Part shown: piece by piece, positions 6,467 to 10,936 of the stretch | How the letters are laid out: every line of letters starts with the position of its first letter | How positions within the stretch are numbered: the stretch's first letter is position 1 | From: an uncultured Chloroflexota bacterium | Lineage (GTDB): Bacteria; Chloroflexota; Anaerolineae; Aggregatilineales; Phototrophicaceae | DNA length: 10,936 nt | Reading direction: 5' to 3' | NCBI GenBank assembly: GCA_903904765.1 | Contig: CAIVEA010000269.1 | Span: forward strand, 1 to 10,936 | Notes under the pieces: model-generated | What the model was told of the DNA's origin: nothing | The model's input: only the letters and a program-made list of their open reading frames with translations | Databases searched by the model: none | Translations under genes and position numbers: made by a program

Positions 6467-6490
6467 GGGGCGTGTGTTGTGCCACGCCCC
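6467..6490. terminator. Hairpin between convergent genes, likely bidirectional terminator
   Basis: GGGGCGTG (6467-6474) pairs perfectly with CACGCCCC (6483-6490) over an 8-base loop. It lies 17 bases past the toxin stop and 17 bases past the stop of the opposing SH3 frame. Neither side has a real T-run, so it may rely on stem strength alone. Confidence 0.5.
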
Positions 6491-6507
6491 CGTATATGTA
6501 CACTGCG

Positions 6508-7059
6508 TTACCCGCACTCACCATCCAGCGTCAAATATGCCGCCGACAGCCACCCCTGCTGACTGCCAAACACCACCTGCAACCATTCACCGGAACGCGC
6601 CGATACGTTCAGCGTCGTCTGGTATGGCACGAGGTCGAGTACCACGCCCGTCGCGTCCGGTGCGGCACGCAGGTTGAGGATGTGCGTGGTCGTCACGCGG
6701 CAATTGTTGAGCGCATTGGTGGCCGCAGGTGGCGCGGTTGCGGGCGCAGTTGCCCCCGGCGCGAGGATGACCGTTCCGGCGTGCGGAATCAGGCCGCAGG
6801 TGAAGCCGCCCTGCGAGAACGACGGCAGGCTGACCGTCGTGCGCGGCTGACCTATTGCGCTGCGGTACAGCAGCGTCCCCGCGCCTTGCAAGCATACCTG
6901 CACCGTAACGCCCGTCGTGACCGAGCCGGAAGCGTCAAACGTGTACACGTCCGCCGCCAGCGTGAACGGCTGATCGGTCACGCCCGCCTGCACGGGGTCG
7001 GTCAGCAGCGTGTAGCACACATTCAGGCCGTTGTTGCCGTTGGGGAGGTAGACCGCCAC
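6508..7059 (-). pseudogene. Detached C-terminal part of the beta-helix protein, with bacterial SH3 domain
   Basis: This frame continues the beta-helix gene in the same phase after one TAG at 7066-7068. If read alone it would start at GTG 7059 (183 residues), with only a weak AGG before it and no signal peptide. Residues 1-98 are beta-rich (VYLPNGNNG, CYTLLTD, FDASGSVTTG) and look like an extracellular beta-sandwich, family not recognised. A Pro/Ala/Thr linker follows (100-117), then a bacterial SH3 domain at about 120-177: ILNLRAAPDATG, then a basic SGEWLQV strand, then QQGWLSAAYL. Such domains bind cell wall or surface ligands. It makes most sense as the C-terminal half of one exported protein of about 646 residues; as a separate product it would stay in the cytosol. 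Hence the pseudogene or split-gene call; a sequencing error is also possible. Confidence 0.7.
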
Positions 7060-7065
7060 CTGTGC

Positions 7066-7068
7066 CTA
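7066..7068 (-). other. In-frame TAG splitting the beta-helix/SH3 gene
   Basis: The codons read CCG GCT TAG GCA CAG GTG GCG on the minus strand. Frame and composition are continuous on both sides, so one base substitution (for example from CAG, AAG or TGG) accounts for it; no indel is needed. Confidence 0.75.
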
Positions 7069-8448
7069 AGCCGGGAAACCGGGCAGGCTGCACAGCGCGG
7101 GTGCGGGAATGGCGGTGGGGGTGACCACACCTTCAAATGCGCCGATGTCACAGCCCGCGCCGACAGGCCGCGCCACACCGCGCTGATCGGTGGCAGAACA
7201 ATCTGCCGCCAGTGCTGCATCAATCGCAGGGCTACCCCCCAGCAGGGGGACGGTCTGCGTCACGCCGCCATTCGCACTCAGTGCGCCGATGCCGAGTGAG
7301 GCCACCTGAGTGACATTTGTGCCGCATGTGTCATCATCAGCTAAATTGTAGGCTGCTCCGTTGCTTGCCATGAATCCAGAATTATCACAATTCCCACCAG
7401 CCACCCCCTTACCAAGCAACGTATTTTTAAGTGTCACCGTCCCACTGTCGTTGGCGATGCTGCCGCCACTGTTGGCAGCCAAATTGCTAAAGAGGGTGCT
7501 ATTGGTGAGCATCATCGTCCCGGCGAAGTTGAGGACACCGCCGCCGTAGGTAGCCAGATTACCGGAGAGGGTGCTATTGGTGATCGTCAGCGCCCCGCTC
7601 GAGTCGTTAAAGATGCCGCCACCGCTGCCATTGGATATAGCCGAATTGCCGGAGAGGGTGCTGTTGATGATCGCTACCGTCCCATTGTTGTAAATGCCAC
7701 CGCCGCCGTTGGTAGCTAGGTTACCGGAGAGGGTGGTGTTGGTGAGCGTCACCGTACCTGTGTTGAAGATACCGCCGCCACCGGAGGTCGCTGAATTGTG
7801 CAAGAGGGTGCTTTGGGTGAGCGCCAACAGTCCACCCGAGTTGAGGATGCCAGCACCGTTGGTAGCCGAATTGTTGGAGAGCATACTGCGGGTAATGGAC
7901 AGCACCGCACCATAACTGGCGATGCCGCCGCCGTCTAACGCTGAATTGCCGGAAATTGTGCTGTTGGAAAGCGTCAGCGTTCCGCTAGCAGTCATAGCGA
8001 TGCCGCCGCCGCTCACAGCCGAGTTACCGGAAAGGGTGCTATTGGTAAGCGTCACCGTACCCATGTTATAGAGGCCACCGCCGCCACTACGCACAGTCGG
8101 ACACCCGCTGTTGCACTGTCCCCCGGTCATGGTAAGGTTGTTAATGGTCACATCCGCACCGCTGATAATCATGAAAATTCGGATGTTCGTGCCGCCCGTG
8201 AGGGTGTTGTCGTTGCCTTCGATGGTCAGGCCGTTGGTGCTGATGGCCGGTAAGTTGCCAGTGAGGGTGAACGAGTTGGTGATGCTGATCGTATCGCCTA
8301 CTTGCGCGTTACTGATGGCAGCACTCAGCGTAGCTTCGTTGTTCGCTGCGATAATCGCGGCGTGAACGGGGACAATCCCCCACGCCAGCAGCAAACCCAT
8401 CAGCAACATGATGAACACACGAGCAAATGGGCGATAAAAAAAAGACAT
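7066..8448 (-). CDS. Secreted right-handed beta-helix protein with choice-of-anchor Q domain
   Basis: A 460-residue exported protein. The signal peptide is clear (YRPFAR, hydrophobic 11-25, VPVHA with cleavage near A30). Residues 35-110 open a parallel beta-helix (GDTISITNSFTLTG, LTIEGNDNTLTGG). Residues 131-345 hold about nine rungs of 22-25 residues with the pattern TLTNSTLSGNSA then GGGI(F/Y)N, as in polymorphic-outer-membrane-type or pectate-lyase-like helices. The end, GGSPAIDAA at 404-412 and TDQRGVARPVGAGCDIGAFE at 420-439, is the choice-of-anchor Q signature. No pectinase catalytic residues are evident, so an adhesin or surface structural role is likelier. The frame ends at TAG, 20 residues after that signature, and the same phase continues into an SH3 part. 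ATG at 8448 is preferred over GTG at 8451; AAGAGA lies upstream. Confidence 0.88.
   Translation of the reverse strand: MSFFYRPFARVFIMLLMGLLLAWGIVPVHAAIIAANNEATLSAAISNAQVGDTISITNSFTLTGNLPAISTNGLTIEGNDNTLTGGTNIRIFMIISGADVTINNLTMTGGQCNSGCPTVRSGGGGLYNMGTVTLTNSTLSGNSAVSGGGIAMTASGTLTLSNSTISGNSALDGGGIASYGAVLSITRSMLSNNSATNGAGILNSGGLLALTQSTLLHNSATSGGGGIFNTGTVTLTNTTLSGNLATNGGGGIYNNGTVAIINSTLSGNSAISNGSGGGIFNDSSGALTITNSTLSGNLATYGGGVLNFAGTMMLTNSTLFSNLAANSGGSIANDSGTVTLKNTLLGKGVAGGNCDNSGFMASNGAAYNLADDDTCGTNVTQVASLGIGALSANGGVTQTVPLLGGSPAIDAALAADCSATDQRGVARPVGAGCDIGAFEGVVTPTAIPAPALCSLPGFPA
7414..8058. repeat. Coding repeats of the beta-helix, about nine units of 66-75 bp
   Basis: The minus-strand codons for ACCGGAGAGG-type 'STLSGN' blocks recur about every 66-75 bases; for example GCCGGAGAGGGTGCT or close variants occur near 7563, 7650 and 7722 on the plus strand. 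They encode successive helix rungs. Divergence between units is moderate, so expansion is older than in the left-edge gene. Confidence 0.75.
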
Positions 8449-8487
8449 CACACGTATTCTCTTAGTTTACGTTTTGAGTATATAGGC

Positions 8488-8496
8488 AGTATAACA
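8488..8496 (-). promoter_or_regulatory. Candidate extended -10 promoter of the beta-helix gene
   Basis: On the minus strand TGTTATACT is an extended -10 box (TG, one base, TATACT), 40 bases before the start codon, inside an AT-rich stretch (about 8455-8530) unlike the surrounding DNA. A -35 box at the right spacing is not convincing, which extended -10 promoters can tolerate. Confidence 0.4.
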
Positions 8497-8652
8497 TTTC
8501 AGTATAAAAATAATTGTAACGATATTTAAGGATGTGCTGTGTGTTCGTGAGTGTGGGGGCTATCTTTTCGCCTCCCTATCGGCAGATTGCGGGTTGGTTT
8601 ACAATGAGGGGCACACGACACACCCACGACTGAAACCGAAGGAGAAACAGCG

Positions 8653-9429
8653 ATGCGAACCCGCTGGTTCATGCTTTTGTGGATCGTTCCGCTGGTGCTG
8701 GCCGCCTGCGCCACCGCCCCTGCCCAACCCGTGAGCGACGGCGCAGCCATCCAATGGGATCGTAATCCCGCGACGGTGGTTTTTCGCGCTGATGTGAGTG
8801 GCGGCACACAGGATGAATTTTCCAGCCGCAATGAAATCCCCCCCTGTACCATCTACGGCGATAACCACATTGTCTGGATGAACGATCTGGGGCAGTTCAA
8901 CACGCAAGTGCTGGAAGACCGTCTGACCGACCAGCAAATCCGCGATTTCGTCAACTATCTGGCGCTGAATGAGCAGTTGTATAGCTTCAAAGCGCGGGCG
9001 GAATTACAGAGCAACCCCGCGCCAGTGGTGGAACGGCTGACGCTGTTCGTGAACGGCGTGAACCATGTCACCGATGCCTTCTCCGGCTGGGATACGCAGG
9101 TCTATCTACGCATTCTGGATAACTGCCGCAAGATCAGCACTGCGCCCGTGCTGGTCATCCCCACCTCCGCCTACCTGTCGGCACGGGTGGAGGACTACAA
9201 CCCGCAGGCCATCAGCATGTACTGGGACAGCGCCGCCAACGGCTTGAGTTTGGCGGATTTGGCGGCCAGCGGCGAACGCAAATGGACGACCGGCACAACT
9301 GTAGCGGCCATCTGGAACATCCAGCGTGGGTCGCCGCCCAGCGTGCAATTCACCGAGAACGAGATCACCTATGGCGTGGCGCTGGAAGTGCCGAATTTGA
9401 CGGCGCATTCGCCCGCCGCGCCGGGGTAG
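8653..9429 (+). CDS. Lipoprotein of unknown function
   Basis: A 258-residue protein with a lipoprotein signal: MRTRW, a hydrophobic stretch, then the lipobox LAAC with the lipidated cysteine at C19, so the mature protein is membrane-anchored and extracytoplasmic. The body shows no motif I recognise. It has mixed alpha/beta character: VVFRADVSGG near 42-51, PPCTIYGDNHIVWMND near 63-78, an acidic helix (LTDQQIRDFVNYLALNEQLY) at about 91-110, and AVAL-type strands near the end. Two cysteines (C65 and one in DNCRKI near 157) could form a disulfide. The start is firm: GAAGGAGA lies 9 bases before ATG. TACAAT at 8600-8605 could be its -10 box, without a good -35. It diverges from the beta-helix gene and converges on the YwiC-like gene. 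Confidence 0.85.
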   Translation: MRTRWFMLLWIVPLVLAACATAPAQPVSDGAAIQWDRNPATVVFRADVSGGTQDEFSSRNEIPPCTIYGDNHIVWMNDLGQFNTQVLEDRLTDQQIRDFVNYLALNEQLYSFKARAELQSNPAPVVERLTLFVNGVNHVTDAFSGWDTQVYLRILDNCRKISTAPVLVIPTSAYLSARVEDYNPQAISMYWDSAANGLSLADLAASGERKWTTGTTVAAIWNIQRGSPPSVQFTENEITYGVALEVPNLTAHSPAAPG

Positions 9430-9460
9430 CGCCTGACCCGAAAGAGTCCCCACCCCAACC

Positions 9461-9480
9461 CCTCCCCATGCATGGGGAGG
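9461..9480. repeat. Perfect 20-bp intergenic palindrome
   Basis: CCTCCCCATG is followed directly by its exact reverse complement. It lies in the 100-base gap between two convergent genes, preceded by CCCCACCCCAACCC and followed by AAAAAAGGGAGGG; a second, weaker pair AGGGAG/CTCCCT lies at 9486-9508. The hairpin may terminate both genes, but no T-run follows on either strand. The CCCCAACCCCTCCCC style suggests a dispersed repeat family. Confidence 0.6.
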
Positions 9481-9529
9481 AAAAAAGGGAGGGAATTCTA
9501 CGCTCCCTAGCTCTTGTTGGGATGCCTTA

Positions 9530-10348
9530 TCAGCGCAGGCTGTAGCCTATCGCAATCAGCGCGATGGACAGCAGCCCGTAACCGACTTCTTGCATCCCTA
9601 CGATCTTCGCAGGGACGGATTTGCGCCGCGCCGAAAGTCCCCATGCCGCCCGCGCCGTCAGGATGACCAACGCAAGGGGCGCGGTAAAGGGGATGATCTG
9701 CGCGGCAGCCGCCAGCGCCAGCAGCAGCGCCCCCGCCGCGTGGATGCCCACCGCCAGCCGCACCGCCGCTGGCTTGCCTTTTTCCAGCCGCAGCCGCGCC
9801 CGCACATACAGCACTGCACCCGCCGCCTTGAGCGCGAGGAAAGCCCACACGCCCAGCGCCGTCAGCAGCGTCCAGCCGTTCATCATCAGCATGGCGGCGG
9901 TCAGCGCCCCGGTTGCCAGCGCCCCCGCCATCTCCGCGATAGCGGCACGGCTCTGATTTTCGACATCATAACGGATTTGCAGCGCCACCAGCGGCAACGC
10001 CAGCAGCAGCGGAATCAGGGCAGCGGGCGCGGGCAGGAGCAGCAGCACCCCCAGCACCGCCACCAGCGTCAGGCCGCCGTACAGCAGGACGAAGCGCAGC
10101 GCCAGCCGGGTGCGGGCGTATTCACGGCCTGAACGCCGATCACGGGTGACGATTTTCAGCGGTTGGCGCAGCAGAAATAGGCCGAGCGCTGCCACCCCCA
10201 ACGCCAGCGCCCCGCCCGAAGGCGCGAGCAGCAGCCCTAGCAAAATCGGTTCAGCAATGAAACTCCAGCCGCCGTGTTCGGTGGGTAACCCCACCGAACG
10301 CCAACGAACATTCGTGGCGGCAGATGGGGATGTAGATGAAGTATCCAT
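9530..10348 (-). CDS. YwiC-like family integral membrane protein
   Basis: The 272-residue protein is very hydrophobic, with about eight predicted membrane segments (roughly 31-61 as two, 86-104, 108-124, 138-155, 160-180, 197-217, 219-234 and 253-271). The N-terminal motif LPTEHGGWSF at 21-30, followed by EPILLGLL, is the hallmark of the YwiC-like family, whose function is not known to me beyond its name from Bacillus. Conserved polar patches include RQPLKIVTRDRRSGREYART at 61-80, RYDVE at 126-130 and MQEVGYG at 252-258; acidic and basic residues at membrane edges hint at a UbiA-like or transport fold, which is speculation. ATG at 10348 has AGGAG 11 bases upstream in the 21-base gap after the J-domain gene, so the two are probably co-transcribed. 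Confidence 0.85.
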   Translation of the reverse strand: MDTSSTSPSAATNVRWRSVGLPTEHGGWSFIAEPILLGLLLAPSGGALALGVAALGLFLLRQPLKIVTRDRRSGREYARTRLALRFVLLYGGLTLVAVLGVLLLLPAPAALIPLLLALPLVALQIRYDVENQSRAAIAEMAGALATGALTAAMLMMNGWTLLTALGVWAFLALKAAGAVLYVRARLRLEKGKPAAVRLAVGIHAAGALLLALAAAAQIIPFTAPLALVILTARAAWGLSARRKSVPAKIVGMQEVGYGLLSIALIAIGYSLR

Positions 10349-10369
10349 GTGTGTAAATGCTCCTGAACG

Positions 10370-10936
10370 TTACAGATCGTCCGTGTCTTCAAAGGTGTCC
10401 ATAATGCAGCGATAGGCCTCGTTCAGCGCCTGCATCTGACGGGTCGCGTCGCTGGCTTTGTTCACATCGGGGTGTAGTTTGCGGGCGAGGCGGCGGTAGG
10501 CGCTTTTGACATCTCCAGCTTCGGCATCGGCCTGCACATTCAGCAGGGCATAGGCTTCCGCCAGTCCCCCGCCCTGAGAGGCCATCGGCGGCGCGTGCTG
10601 ATGCTGGTGCGGCTGCGCCCGTTCCTCGAAACCGGCGACATAATGCCGCCCGCGCACGCTGCCCGCCCGCGCATCCACTACGCCGCCCACCAGATGACGC
10701 ACGCTCACGGTTTTGCCGTAGCGGATATGGCGATAGATACCTTGCCGATCATAATGCACCGGGAAGATGAAGATTTCCCCCCCGAACACATCGTAAGCAT
10801 AGATACGTTCGTTATACAGGGCGTTGAGCGCCATCTCCCAATCCTGCACCTCGACCAGATCGCCTTCCATCGGCAATAGCAGATCGCACCACAGCAGGAA
10901 CAGGGTGTGTATCCCACTGGCATTGTTATAGGCCAG
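10370..10936 (-). CDS. C-terminal J-domain protein (N-terminus beyond window)
   Basis: The frame is open to the right edge, giving 188 visible residues; the true start lies outside. The last 55 residues are a J-domain, AYALLNVQADAE then VKSAYRRLARKLHPDVNK with an intact HPD, then ALNEAYR, so the protein should stimulate the ATPase of a DnaK-type Hsp70. In classical DnaJ the J-domain is N-terminal; here it is at the C-terminus, after a His/Gln-rich linker (PHQHQHAPP) and a region of about 110 residues (GDLVEVQDWEMALNALYNER, FGGEIFIFPVHYD, GKTVSVRHLVGGVVDAR) that looks beta-rich and is not recognised. The visible left part could be preceded by much more sequence. TAA at 10372 lies 21 bases before the YwiC-like start. 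The first in-frame ATG in view, at 10870, should not be taken as the start. Confidence 0.88.
   Translation of the reverse strand: MAYNNASGIHTLFLLWCDLLLPMEGDLVEVQDWEMALNALYNERIYAYDVFGGEIFIFPVHYDRQGIYRHIRYGKTVSVRHLVGGVVDARAGSVRGRHYVAGFEERAQPHQHQHAPPMASQGGGLAEAYALLNVQADAEAGDVKSAYRRLARKLHPDVNKASDATRQMQALNEAYRCIMDTFEDTDDL

Noticed and set aside
5682..6524. Minus-strand open frame of 280 codons
   Set aside because: It covers both toxin-antitoxin genes in antisense; those have strong ribosome site, overlap and catalytic residues.
6472..7299. Plus-strand open frame of 275 codons
   Set aside because: Arginine- and histidine-rich antisense of the SH3 part and the end of the beta-helix frame.
7414..8058. 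Intergenic or mobile repeat array
   Set aside because: The periodicity is explained by the beta-helix rungs it encodes.

Overview
The window looks like chromosome of a moderately GC-rich bacterium, most probably a member of the Chloroflexota (Anaerolineae-like). This is inference from gene content: a parallel beta-helix protein ending in a 'choice-of-anchor Q' signature followed by a bacterial SH3 piece, a YwiC-like membrane protein, large proline/alanine-linked secreted proteins, and an acyl-ACP-reductase-like enzyme. No rRNA, tRNA, phage gene, transposase or CRISPR array was seen.

Layout. Bases 1-1496 (minus) hold a secreted repeat protein whose glycine-rich tail runs off the left edge; its DNA carries three sets of tandem repeats. 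Bases 1659-2738 (minus) encode an isocitrate/isopropylmalate dehydrogenase family enzyme whose substrate-site residues match eukaryotic-type isocitrate dehydrogenase. Bases 2919-4495 (minus) form a tight two-gene operon: a UspA protein, then a protein that aligns along its length with cyanobacterial long-chain acyl-ACP reductase, including the catalytic cysteine. An M42 metallopeptidase gene (4678-5685, plus) diverges from it. A compact, lower-GC toxin-antitoxin pair with a VapC-type PIN toxin follows (5815-6449, plus).

Bases 6508-8448 (minus) are one long frame for a secreted beta-helix protein, split by a single in-frame TAG at 7066-7068 into a 460-residue helix part and a 183-residue SH3 part. 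An AT-rich divergent promoter region separates it from an unrecognised lipoprotein (8653-9429, plus). A perfect 20-base palindrome lies between that gene and the convergent YwiC-like gene (9530-10348, minus), which follows, 21 bases behind, a protein with an unusual C-terminal J-domain that enters from the right edge.

No single pathway unites the window. The most notable observations are the acyl-ACP-reductase-like enzyme coupled to a universal stress protein, the nonsense-split beta-helix gene, the repeat-built secreted protein at the left edge, the mosaic isocitrate dehydrogenase, and the C-terminal J-domain protein paired with YwiC. All homology calls come from reading motifs by eye; no database search was run.
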